This document shows positions 36,688 to 43,145 of a stretch of 43,145 nt of DNA, in pieces. The notes beneath the pieces are model-generated. The model was not told where the DNA came from, did not search any database, and saw nothing but the letters and a program-made list of their open reading frames with translations. How positions within the stretch are numbered: the first letter of the stretch is position 1; each line of letters opens with the position of its first letter. The stretch comes from Bacteroidota bacterium. GTDB lineage: Bacteria; Bacteroidota; Bacteroidia; Bacteroidales; SZUA-534. The stretch lies in the NCBI GenBank assembly GCA_003250355.1, contig QKGS01000013.1, positions 1-43,145 of the forward strand. The letters are read 5' to 3'. The position numbers and the translations under genes are program-made.

Positions 36688-38175
36688 ATGAGTGATATTA
36701 CAAACTGGCTAAATAACTACTCAAAACTATGGGTAAATGATATTTATACAAATGAAGATGGTTTTTTAGATGAAATACTTTCTACATTTAAAGAGTTCCC
36801 TCGCAAAGAATCTATTAAAGGAATTAAAGAAAAATTTAATATTGGTTTTAACCTTGATACCTTACTTATTCCATTTCATGAAAATATAAACTTGCAGCCT
36901 GTTTGGTATTTTGAAGCAATTGAAAAATACCCTGACGATACGGAAAAACAATATCATGATATAAATAGTCGTATAAAGTCTACAATTAATATTATTAAAA
37001 GAACTGACAGAGCAAGTAATATTCTCTTTACTCTTCAACACCAACTAAACACGAATAAAGAAGCAATACTAACAGCAAAAAATCTCATAAATTACTTAGA
37101 TAACAATATACTCCTACAACAGCAATTATTGCCAATGAACTTTAAAGAATCGCCATTGTATATTGAGTTTGTTTCGTTTTTCACTCCTATAATTGACAAA
37201 TATTTATTTGAATATCCTGAAATAAAACTACCTCAACAACTTAGAGAGTACATAGAAAACATAGATAATTATAAAAGTTATTTTGAGTTGCAGCAGAGTA
37301 ATGAAAACAACAATTCAATTGAAGTATCTGCCGAAAATATATTGAGTTTATTAAATGCGAATACTAATGCGGTTGATTATATGAATTTACCTGTTTTTGA
37401 TTTTTTAGATATAATAACTGGTGTAGGTAGTTGTAATTTGCAAATTGGAGAGATTGAAGTTTATAACTATTTCGAAAAGTCAACAAGCAACTTTAATAAA
37501 AGTAAGGTAGAAATTGTTTTAGATAATGTTGAGAATTATTACACAACTGAATTTAAAGAAAGATTAATTGAAGAAAGCAAAGAAGAACACAAAAAAAACA
37601 ATTGGGAAATACCAACGTTACCAATGGATAAAGCATTCTCAGAATTTTTTGAAGAACATTTAGGAGTTAATAAAACTCACGTTCCCGATTATAACAAGAT
37701 GCTTGAAAAGACACATAAATACGATTGTTCAGGATTCTTCATAGGCTACGCCTTAAAGTTATTGCGTAGCAAAATAGATATTGAGAAAGAAACAGGACAA
37801 AAGAAGATTAATAATAAAAAAGTTGAAGTTGCAGAACAGAGAAACAACTCTAAATCTGACAATAAAACTAACCAAGATGAACATCTTGATATTTTTACAC
37901 AAAATAAAGGCGGTTATAAATTATACCTAAAACTAAAAGGAGAACTAGGTAACGTAATAAACGATTTTGCCTACATATTCCGAAAACTACAAGAAACAGG
38001 ATATATCATAGGTCACATAGAATATTATTACTTTCAAGAATGGTTAAAAAAAGAATTTGGCATTGACCATATAGGTAAAAAATACCACACATTAAGTGGA
38101 TTACACACAATAGCAAAAGATAAAATCTGCAATCCTATAATTGAAGAACACACCAAAATAAACTCTATACAATAA
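36688..38175 (+). CDS. Unrecognised 495-aa element protein
   Basis: No known family is recognised. It is soluble, rich in Asn, Lys and Glu, mainly helical, and without signal peptide or membrane segment. A low-complexity, hydrophilic linker (residues ~370-400, KINNKKVEVAEQRNNSKSDNKTNQ) separates a long N-terminal part from a compact C-terminal domain (~405-490) that includes VINDFAYIFRKLQETGYIIGHIEYYYFQEWLKKEFGIDHIG. It lies between the toxin-antitoxin pair and the HTH gene and is probably element-specific. A role in replication, regulation or mobilisation is possible, but nothing in the sequence decides it. Confidence 0.75.
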   Translation: MSDITNWLNNYSKLWVNDIYTNEDGFLDEILSTFKEFPRKESIKGIKEKFNIGFNLDTLLIPFHENINLQPVWYFEAIEKYPDDTEKQYHDINSRIKSTINIIKRTDRASNILFTLQHQLNTNKEAILTAKNLINYLDNNILLQQQLLPMNFKESPLYIEFVSFFTPIIDKYLFEYPEIKLPQQLREYIENIDNYKSYFELQQSNENNNSIEVSAENILSLLNANTNAVDYMNLPVFDFLDIITGVGSCNLQIGEIEVYNYFEKSTSNFNKSKVEIVLDNVENYYTTEFKERLIEESKEEHKKNNWEIPTLPMDKAFSEFFEEHLGVNKTHVPDYNKMLEKTHKYDCSGFFIGYALKLLRSKIDIEKETGQKKINNKKVEVAEQRNNSKSDNKTNQDEHLDIFTQNKGGYKLYLKLKGELGNVINDFAYIFRKLQETGYIIGHIEYYYFQEWLKKEFGIDHIGKKYHTLSGLHTIAKDKICNPIIEEHTKINSIQ

Positions 38176-38177
38176 AG

Positions 38178-38215
38178 CGTACCGCTAAAGTACTGTTGCC
38201 GTACCGCTCAGGTAC
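38178..38215 (+). repeat. Two copies of CGTACCGCT-N3-GTAC before the HTH gene
   Basis: CGTACCGCTAAAGTAC (38178-38193) and CGTACCGCTCAGGTAC (38200-38215) are identical except for the central three bases and are spaced 22 bases apart, about two helical turns. They lie in the 110-base gap before the HTH gene at 38286 and are markedly GC-richer than their surroundings. Confidence 0.75.
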
Positions 38216-38285
38216 ATAAAACACTGCAATGCAATGGAATAGAATTTGAAAATTTGCCATATAGAAATTATTTAAAATTAGATAT

Positions 38286-38558
38286 ATGGCAGAAATTAAA
38301 TTTCAATTCCCAACAGATGAGTTAGAAGAAAGAATCACTAACCGACTTGAAAAAAAGTTTGACGAACTTAAAAAAGAGTTCCAACCTCGCACACCTACCG
38401 AGTACCTAACCCGAAACGAAACAGCCGAACTGCTAAAGGTGGATTTGTCGACCCTGCATAATTGGGTTAAGAAACAAAAAATCCGTGCTTATGGTATTTC
38501 ACACAGAGTTTATTTTAAACGTTCTGAAATAGAACAAGTATTAACTCCTATAAACTAA
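38286..38558 (+). CDS. Excisionase-like helix-turn-helix protein
   Basis: 90 aa. A charged helix (~10-35, possible dimerisation) precedes an HTH_17/MerR-like winged helix: YLTRNETAELLKVDLSTLHNWVKKQKIRAYGISHRVYFKRSEIEQVL. This is the domain of Xis-type recombination directionality factors and of small regulators in Bacteroidota elements. Possible binding sites are the paired CGTACCGCT repeats just upstream. It lies 6 bases before the next gene, so the two are cotranscribed. Confidence 0.88.
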   Translation: MAEIKFQFPTDELEERITNRLEKKFDELKKEFQPRTPTEYLTRNETAELLKVDLSTLHNWVKKQKIRAYGISHRVYFKRSEIEQVLTPIN

Positions 38559-38564
38559 CCTACA

Positions 38565-38990
38565 ATGACTGGCAGCGCAAACATAGTTCGCCATGTTTAC
38601 AAGGTAAGCAAGGAGAAAAAACAATATTTCGTTTACGAATTAGTTGAGGTTAAGAACCTAACAAAACCTCATATTCAGGAACAACCAAAGTTAACGGAAC
38701 TAATACGGATAGAAAAGTTTCGTCATTGCTCAAAGGGTTACGGTTTTGACCATTATTTACGATTGAGAGATACAAGCAACTGGAAAACGTGCGAACAGGT
38801 TACAGGACTATTTAAAACAGATAAAAGCAATGTGTTTTATGGCGACCGCAGACACATAGGGCGCAACCTGCTTATATTTCAATATAGTTCAAATAATACG
38901 TTAACAATAGACTACTACAACGGCTATTGCCCTTACTCTAAAGGTGGAATTATCACACCCGATTTATTACAGATACTTTCTAAGTACTAA
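38565..38990 (+). CDS. Unrecognised 141-aa element protein
   Basis: No family is recognised. The sequence is mixed alpha/beta and basic, with the core LIRIEKFRHCSKGYGFDHYLRLRDTSNWKTCEQVTGLFKTDKSNVFYGDRRHIGRNLLIF. The phrase KGYGFDHY recalls SYGFDQ and SYGIDH in the Rep at 39085 because the same DNA motif lies under each of them. It follows the HTH gene by 6 bases and is closed by a terminator at 39009-39034. A DNA-associated role in element maintenance is a guess. Confidence 0.7.
   Translation: MTGSANIVRHVYKVSKEKKQYFVYELVEVKNLTKPHIQEQPKLTELIRIEKFRHCSKGYGFDHYLRLRDTSNWKTCEQVTGLFKTDKSNVFYGDRRHIGRNLLIFQYSSNNTLTIDYYNGYCPYSKGGIITPDLLQILSKY
38737..38754 (+). repeat. Iteron-like motif copy 1 (GTTACGGTTTTGACCATT)
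   Basis: GTTACGGTTTTGACC recurs at 39983 (same) and, with small changes, at 40100 and inverted at 40127. This copy lies inside the 141-aa gene. Confidence 0.6.
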
Positions 38991-39008
38991 CTGTTATTAC
39001 ACCACTAA

Positions 39009-39034
39009 AAAAGGGAGCGTAAAAACTCCCTTTT
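39009..39034 (+). terminator. Terminator before the rep gene
   Basis: AAAAGGGAG (39009-39017) pairs with CTCCCTTTT (39026-39034) with an 8-base loop and a following T-rich tail. It ends the transcript of the HTH and 141-aa genes, so rep must have its own promoter. Confidence 0.8.
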
Positions 39035-39084
39035 ATTTATTCAAATGTGCTGATACTGGCAACGCATCAACAATACAAATATAA

Positions 39085-40428
39085 TTGATTGACTTCATTA
39101 AAATACACGTTTTAGGAATTAATATTTCAGAGTTACAGAATAACTCTGAACTTAATTTTTGTGGCGAAGTCAACCCCAATACTGGCGAAATGAGAGCAAA
39201 GAAAAAAAACGGTAAAAACGCAATTCCGTTCTTAAACGCATTTTACAGAGATTTAGAATTTACCATTTACGAAAGTGGTTCGGCGTATATTTCAGGCAGT
39301 TTACACAAGTACTGGAACAATGGCAGGAACAATGGCAGGCACAATTACAATAACTTTGATTTAAACGCCTTATATGATGTTTTAAACGATATTCAGCAAC
39401 GTTTTAATATATCGCCCGAGCAAATGAAAATAAATCAATTAGAAATAGGCGTTAACTTCATACCACCATACCCAACACAAGAAATTCTAAAATACTGTTA
39501 TCTACATAGTACAACCCCTTTTGTATGGAAACACAACAGCGATGAGGGTAAATACATTCAGGCTGAACACTCACAATACATAGTTAAGATATACGACAAA
39601 GCACGACATTACAGAGGCAAAGGATTTAAAGTGCCCGAACCCGAAATAATGCGGTTTGAGATAAAGTACAAAAAACTTGAAAAGATAGGCAGAGGCATAA
39701 AAACAATATACGACCTATTGCAACATGGTATTGAAAACTTTATTCCTGAATTAGTATCGGAGTGGCGCAAAGTTCTGCTTTATGACTTTACCATAAATCG
39801 CAACAGTAAATCACTACTTAACTATTCCAATCCTGTTTACTGGCAAAACTTAATTGACAATAGAAGTAACATAAGAGTACCACGAAGCAAACTACAACAA
39901 TTTATAAATGAATATTCCGAGAATATACCGCTACAAATTGAAAACTGCATAAAAGAAAAAGGTATTGAACTAACTAAAAACAGTTACGGTTTTGACCAAA
40001 GTAACACCAATGAATGTGAAGAGTATTTCTGCACTATAAAAGATAACAAAATAGATGTTGACAATGTAAATAATGGAATAGAACAAAACACACCCAATAG
40101 TTACGGTATTGACCATTTATCTATACGGTCAAAACCGTTACTAAACGATACTACAAAAGAACGTTATTGCATAGTAACAGGATTAAATATTTCAATGCAG
40201 AAAAAAGGCAGTAATATGTTATCAATTACAGGACTAAGATATTACCGAAGTACAGATAAAAACATTTACAACGGATTAAAAAGAAAGTTCCTATCTGATT
40301 ATTGGAAAAATACCGATACAGAAAAAGAGATATCCGAGATATACCACAATATCAGAAACAAGGTAAATAATAACAAGTATAAGCAGCAAAAGAAATATCC
40401 TAAAGAGCATTTAAGATTAGAGTTGTAA
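39085..40428 (+). CDS. Probable phage/plasmid replication initiator (gpII/rolling-circle Rep-like)
   Basis: 447 aa read from TTG 39085 (an in-frame stop lies immediately upstream and the next ATG would remove the conserved start). The opening MIDFIKIHVLG, the NQLEIGVNF strand, and YIVKIYDKARHYRGKG...EIMRFEIKYKKLEKI resemble filamentous-phage gpII and related plasmid Rep proteins, which nick an origin and start rolling-circle replication. The C-terminal third is Asn/Lys-rich and contains two SYG(F/I)D peptides that coincide with DNA repeats. A catalytic tyrosine cannot be picked out securely. No gene follows before the tRNA. Confidence 0.7.
   Translation: MIDFIKIHVLGINISELQNNSELNFCGEVNPNTGEMRAKKKNGKNAIPFLNAFYRDLEFTIYESGSAYISGSLHKYWNNGRNNGRHNYNNFDLNALYDVLNDIQQRFNISPEQMKINQLEIGVNFIPPYPTQEILKYCYLHSTTPFVWKHNSDEGKYIQAEHSQYIVKIYDKARHYRGKGFKVPEPEIMRFEIKYKKLEKIGRGIKTIYDLLQHGIENFIPELVSEWRKVLLYDFTINRNSKSLLNYSNPVYWQNLIDNRSNIRVPRSKLQQFINEYSENIPLQIENCIKEKGIELTKNSYGFDQSNTNECEEYFCTIKDNKIDVDNVNNGIEQNTPNSYGIDHLSIRSKPLLNDTTKERYCIVTGLNISMQKKGSNMLSITGLRYYRSTDKNIYNGLKRKFLSDYWKNTDTEKEISEIYHNIRNKVNNNKYKQQKKYPKEHLRLEL
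39983..39998 (+). repeat. Iteron-like motif copy 2 (GTTACGGTTTTGACCA)
   Basis: Identical to copy 1 over 16 bases. It lies in the 3' third of the rep gene and is read in the same frame (SYGFDQ). Confidence 0.6.
40100..40141. repeat. Iteron-like copies 3 and 4 forming an imperfect hairpin inside rep
   Basis: GTTACGGTATTGACC (40100-40114) and GGTCAAAACCGTTAC (40127-40141) are opposite in orientation and pair at 13 of 15 positions around a 12-base loop. Inverted copies of a motif within a rep gene resemble rolling-circle double-strand origins. Confidence 0.6.
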
Positions 40429-40747
40429 CTCTATTTAGTATAACTAAAACCCACGAAAACCCCATATCCAACAAATTACTTAACTTGTATGTAAAGAAGA
40501 TTTATTAAAAGATACTGTAATAGACATTATAGATTGCACACGCACTATAAAAATAATTTACCTCGTTTTTCAAACAATAAAAACCTTACAAATCGAACAC
40601 CATAAAAAAGAGTTTTTTTAGTCCATAAAAAGAATAGGTATAAAATAAAGGAATAAGAAAAATAAAGATGGTTGACAAATAGTTGGCAAACATTAAAATA
40701 AAAACACTATAATATACTGATAATAAGGAAAGAAGAAAAATCAAAAG
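40429..40747. other. 319-bp non-coding end of the mobile element
   Basis: No gene. A-rich sequence with a doubled GTTGACAAA-type repeat at 40670-40690 and the attachment site at its right edge. A short A-run/T-run pair at 40604-40620 may act as a weak terminator for rep, but the stem is all A-T. Confidence 0.55.
40670..40690 (+). repeat. Doubled GTTGACAAA repeat near the right end (integrase arm-site candidate)
   Basis: GGTTGACAAAT then AGTTGGCAAA matches 34603-34623 at 19 of 21 positions in the same orientation. It is 56 bases inside the right attachment site and has no gene downstream that would need a promoter here, which favours a recombination role. Confidence 0.65.
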
Positions 40748-40769
40748 TACCCCCACCAGGACTCGAACC
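40746..40769. other. Right attachment site overlapping the tRNA-Arg 3' end
   Basis: AGTACCCCCACCAGGACTC followed by GAACC covers the acceptor 3' strand and T-arm of tRNA-Arg and pairs with the diverged left copy at 34449-34471. Confidence 0.72.
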
Positions 40770-40819
40770 TGGATCAACAGTTTAGGAAACTGCTATTCTA
40801 TCCCTTGAACTATGAGGGC
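40748..40819 (-). tRNA. tRNA-Arg (anticodon CCT)
   Basis: The minus strand folds into a full cloverleaf: acceptor GCCCTCA with TGGGGGT (two G-T pairs), D-arm GTTC/GAAT, anticodon stem GCAGT/ACTGT around TTCCTAA with anticodon CCT, short variable loop, and T-arm CCAGG-TTCGAGT-CCTGG. The discriminator is A and CCA is not encoded. It decodes AGG. The adjacent mobile element is integrated at its 3' end without breaking it. Confidence 0.93.
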
Positions 40820-41005
40820 ATATTGCGCAAAAGTAACTATTTCAACACAAGATGCAAGTTATTTCTTAAATAGTTAAACTATTTCAAATCCAGTAGCAAT
40901 ATCCACACACATATTTATTATTCATAATTATAGCAAAAAATCTAATTTGGTATATCAATACAAAAATTCATAACTTGCTTTTTTACCATTTAATTAAAAA
41001 TATTT

Positions 41006-42016
41006 ATGAAAATACTGAAAAAAATTATTATTGCCCTACTTGCAATAGTTGGGTTGGTTGTAGTAATAGGCTTCATTCTGCCTAAAGAAGTAAATGTTGA
41101 AAAAAGCCTAACCATTGATGCTCCGGTTGAAATGGCATTTAGCCAGATAGTAAATTTACGAAACTGGAAAAACTGGTCGCCATGGTATAAAATGGATACA
41201 ACTGTTGTTATGTCCTATAAAAACTACGGAATGGGTAAGGGAGCATCGTATGCTTGGGAGAGTTGCTCTGCCAATGTTGGCAAAGGCAGTATGACAATAA
41301 CCGATTGCAAACCTTTGGAATATGTATACACAGAGCTTGAATTTAAAGGACAAGGTAATGCTACTGCAAACTTTATATTTGAACCCGATGGCAACAAAAC
41401 CAAAGTAACATGGACTATGCATTCCAATATGGGCAAGGGACCGATAATAGGCTGGCTTGCATTGGCCATGAAACAAATGATTGGCGCATCGTATGTACAG
41501 GGTTTAACCGACCTGAATACTTTCTGTCAAGAGCTAAAACAGAGCGACTGGCATTTTGTAGCACTACAAAATCAGAATGAGATTGAGTTTTTTGGCATTC
41601 CTGCAAAAGGAGTAACTATGGAAACAATGCCTCAAATAATGGGTGAAAATTTCGGAAAACTAATGGAGACAATAGGCAAAGAACAACTTGAACCTGCAGG
41701 ATACCCATTTGCTGTTTACTATTCATGGGGCGAAACATTCGACATGGATTGCGGAATACAACTTAATAATGCACCCGATGAAATTAAAGGACTTGTTAAA
41801 AAAAATATTCAGGGAGCAGTATTTGCATCTTACAAACATACAGGCAGCTACGATGGTTTACATGGCGCACATATATATTTGATGAAATGGCTTGAACAAA
41901 ATGAACTTGAAATAGCCGGCCCCGTATTTGAAATATATGAAACCGACCCTATGAAAGAACCTGATCCGTCAAAATGGATAACAGAAATAAAATATCCTAT
42001 TAAGGAGATTGAATAA
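41006..42016 (+). CDS. SRPBCC-domain protein with C-terminal GyrI-like effector-binding domain
   Basis: 336 aa. One N-terminal membrane helix (residues ~5-25, IIIALLAIVGLVVVIGFIL) is followed by an SRPBCC/polyketide-cyclase-like domain (~30-170, SLTIDAPVEMAFSQIVNLRNWKNWSPW...) and a GyrI/AraC-effector-binding-like domain (~185-335, GIPAKGVTMETMPQIMG, YYSWGETFDMDCGIQL, YKHTGSYDGLHGAHIYLMKWL). The fusion is common in Bacteroidota. Both domains bind small hydrophobic ligands, so a ligand-sensing or sequestration role at the membrane is likely. The ligand is unknown. Confidence 0.87.
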   Translation: MKILKKIIIALLAIVGLVVVIGFILPKEVNVEKSLTIDAPVEMAFSQIVNLRNWKNWSPWYKMDTTVVMSYKNYGMGKGASYAWESCSANVGKGSMTITDCKPLEYVYTELEFKGQGNATANFIFEPDGNKTKVTWTMHSNMGKGPIIGWLALAMKQMIGASYVQGLTDLNTFCQELKQSDWHFVALQNQNEIEFFGIPAKGVTMETMPQIMGENFGKLMETIGKEQLEPAGYPFAVYYSWGETFDMDCGIQLNNAPDEIKGLVKKNIQGAVFASYKHTGSYDGLHGAHIYLMKWLEQNELEIAGPVFEIYETDPMKEPDPSKWITEIKYPIKEIE

Positions 42017-42023
42017 CTAAAAA

Positions 42024-42064
42024 GGAGGGTGTCCGATACTTTTCAGACAGCCTCCCTCATTTTA
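42024..42064 (+). terminator. Terminator after the SRPBCC/GyrI-like gene
   Basis: GGAGG-G-TGTC (42024-42033) pairs with GACA-G-CCTCC (42046-42055), with one G-G mismatch and a 12-base loop, followed by TCATTTTAT. Confidence 0.6.
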
Positions 42065-42192
42065 TACTCATTGGAAAATAAAAAATCCACTGATTCGCAA
42101 ATGTAAGAATGACGAATTAGATATAATGCCGCTAATTCGCAAATTATAACAAATTAAGGAAAACGGATACCGGAGACCGGAAATAGTACAAA

Positions 42193-42390
42193 GTATCAAG
42201 TGTCAAGTATCAAGACTTGTGTAGTTGATTTACTTGATACCTGTGCTTATTTAACTATAATTCACTCTGTAGCTATTATGAAACCTTACGTAGCAGTCTA
42301 CAGTCCACAGTCTCCAGTCTCCAGTCTCCCTTCCACCTTGCAACCCTTCCACCTTGCAACCCTATAACCTATAACCTGCAACCTGCAACC
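42193..42390. repeat. Short tandem and inverted repeats before the nuclease-domain gene
   Basis: GTATCAAG occurs at 42193 and 42207 and is met by the inverted ACTTGATAC at 42232-42240. From about 42294 a run of CAGTCT(A/C)-type units follows, then TTCCACCTTGCAACCC twice exactly (42331-42346, 42347-42362), TATAACC twice (42363-42376) and TGCAACC twice (42377-42390). This fills most of the 377-base gap between the SRPBCC gene and the next one; no gene is visible in it. Confidence 0.8.
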
Positions 42391-42393
42391 TAT

Positions 42394-43145
42394 CTAATCC
42401 TCAAACCTCTCACACACCATACTCACCACATTCTTTTCGTCGCTGCTAAAGTGCATACCTACAAAATATATTTGCTTGCCTGCGTTAAGGTATTTTTCGT
42501 AGTACCGTTTGGTTTTAATCTGGTGTAGTGCCTCTTCGGCGGGCATATCTACTTTAAATTCGAGTATTACAATTTCGTTCGGGCCTGTTAAAGTCATATC
42601 GGCTCGCCCCTTGTTGGTGGTATCTTCGGCATAGACCAAAAAGCCGAGGCTTGCCATAAAAGTGTACATAACGCTGGCGTAGTACCCTTCGTAAGTACCC
42701 ATGTTGTTGTTTACATAGTTTTGGTACGGAATGGCAGCGAATAGTGATTTTATTTCGGTTTCCAATAATTTAAAATCATTAGCCACAATAGCGTCGTATA
42801 CATTATTTTGCTTTGTAACTGTTTCGGTTCTTAGGGCTGTCAAATAATCTAAGAATAAGTAGTTTAGCGAGGTTTGAATTTCGATATTGGGTATTTTCAT
42901 TTTATACGAAATACGTCCACCGCGGTCAACACTTTTATCAAAAGTCAGATACCCTGTTTGCCAAAGCAGTGCAACTATGTCAATTTGCTCTACATCGAAA
43001 GCACTTAGTGTTTCCTTTGTTACTACAATATTTTCAAGGTCGGGGAGGTAATATTTATTCTTCTTCAATATGTCGATAAGGAATTTCGGATTGCCTGTTT
43101 CCCACCAGTAATTGCTGAATTGTGCCCCTTTTGACAAGAAAAGCA
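42394..43145 (-). CDS. AAA-ATPase-like/PD-(D/E)XK nuclease-domain protein, C-terminal part
   Basis: The frame is open to the right edge, so the gene's 5' part lies outside. An internal TTG at 43137 is not a real start: codons beyond it continue the family sequence. The visible 250 residues open with FSNYWWETGNPKFLIDILKK, the end of the AAA-ATPase_like (DUF1703-linked) region, and then the PD-(D/E)XK_9 nuclease domain with RADMTLTGPNEIVILEFKVD (Asp and Glu-x-Lys of the active site) and the downstream Gln-containing helix ALHQIKTKRYYEKY. Such proteins are abundant in Bacteroidota and have no settled function. Confidence 0.88.
   Translation of the reverse strand, partial: LFLSKGAQFSNYWWETGNPKFLIDILKKNKYYLPDLENIVVTKETLSAFDVEQIDIVALLWQTGYLTFDKSVDRGGRISYKMKIPNIEIQTSLNYLFLDYLTALRTETVTKQNNVYDAIVANDFKLLETEIKSLFAAIPYQNYVNNNMGTYEGYYASVMYTFMASLGFLVYAEDTTNKGRADMTLTGPNEIVILEFKVDMPAEEALHQIKTKRYYEKYLNAGKQIYFVGMHFSSDEKNVVSMVCERFED

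Larger units (their letters stand above)
34449..40769 (+). mobile_element. tRNA-Arg-integrated mobile element with integrase, toxin-antitoxin pair and replication gene
   Basis: About 6.3 kb bounded by a diverged copy of the tRNA-Arg 3' end (left) and the intact tRNA-Arg gene (right). Inside, all genes read rightward: tyrosine integrase, HigB/HigA-like pair, a 495-aa unknown protein, an excisionase-like HTH protein, a 141-aa unknown protein and a probable rolling-circle Rep. Doubled GGTTGACAAA-type repeats sit close to both ends. No capsid, relaxase or conjugation gene is present, so it looks like a cryptic integrative plasmid, a satellite or a mobilisable element that depends on other elements for transfer. 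Flanks are ordinary chromosomal genes. Confidence 0.82.

Noticed and set aside
42193-42390. CRISPR array
   Set aside because: The repeats are 7-16 bases, directly adjacent and without spacers, and no cas gene is near.
43135-43137. Complete gene starting at 43137
   Set aside because: That codon is TTG and the frame continues to the window edge with family-like sequence, so the gene is only partial here.

Overview
The window comes from a low-GC Bacteroidota chromosome, most likely Bacteroidales-like. The evidence is proteins with type IX secretion (T9SS) style C-terminal domains, a PorU/PorV-type sortase and barrel pair, the gene order purH-mreB-mreC-mreD-mrdA-rodA, promoters of the TAnnTTTG type, few recognisable Shine-Dalgarno sequences, and a tRNA without an encoded CCA. 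No genus is assigned.

Positions 1-14200 hold the 3' tip of a glycine C-acetyltransferase gene and two related secreted beta-rich proteins with T9SS-like C-termini. A deoxynucleoside kinase follows, then a translationally coupled pair read leftward: a PorV-family outer-membrane barrel and a very large (1629 aa) gingipain-fold protein, probably the PorV2/PorU2 pair. Next come a membrane histidine kinase, a polysaccharide deacetylase, an SGNH hydrolase, a small membrane protein and a YfiR-like protein.

Positions 14200-21540 carry the cell-shape cluster on the minus strand (purH, mreB, mreC, mreD, mrdA, rodA). A strong terminator hairpin lies between mreB and mreC. Positions 21700-34370 are ordinary chromosomal genes: a Crp/Fnr regulator with a palindrome upstream, a PAS-only protein, rlmD, ribF, a stand-alone RCK protein lacking a channel pore, gapA, an MBOAT acyltransferase, a MalY/PatB-type C-S lyase, a small membrane protein, a SiaC-like protein convergent with a class III nucleotide cyclase, and a DMT transporter.

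Positions 34449-40769 are an integrated mobile element of about 6.3 kb in the 3' end of a tRNA-Arg(CCT) gene. It has a diverged copy of the tRNA 3' end at its far side, matching doubled repeats near both ends, a tyrosine integrase, a HigB/HigA-like toxin-antitoxin pair, an unrecognised 495-aa protein, an excisionase-like HTH protein, a small unknown protein and a probable rolling-circle replication initiator. Recurrent short motifs in and around the replication gene, including an imperfect hairpin, may mark an origin. This is the part of the window most likely to hold something undescribed.

Positions 40820-43145 return to chromosomal genes: an SRPBCC/GyrI-like protein, a region of short tandem repeats, and the C-terminal part of an AAA-ATPase/PD-(D/E)XK nuclease-domain protein that runs off the right edge.
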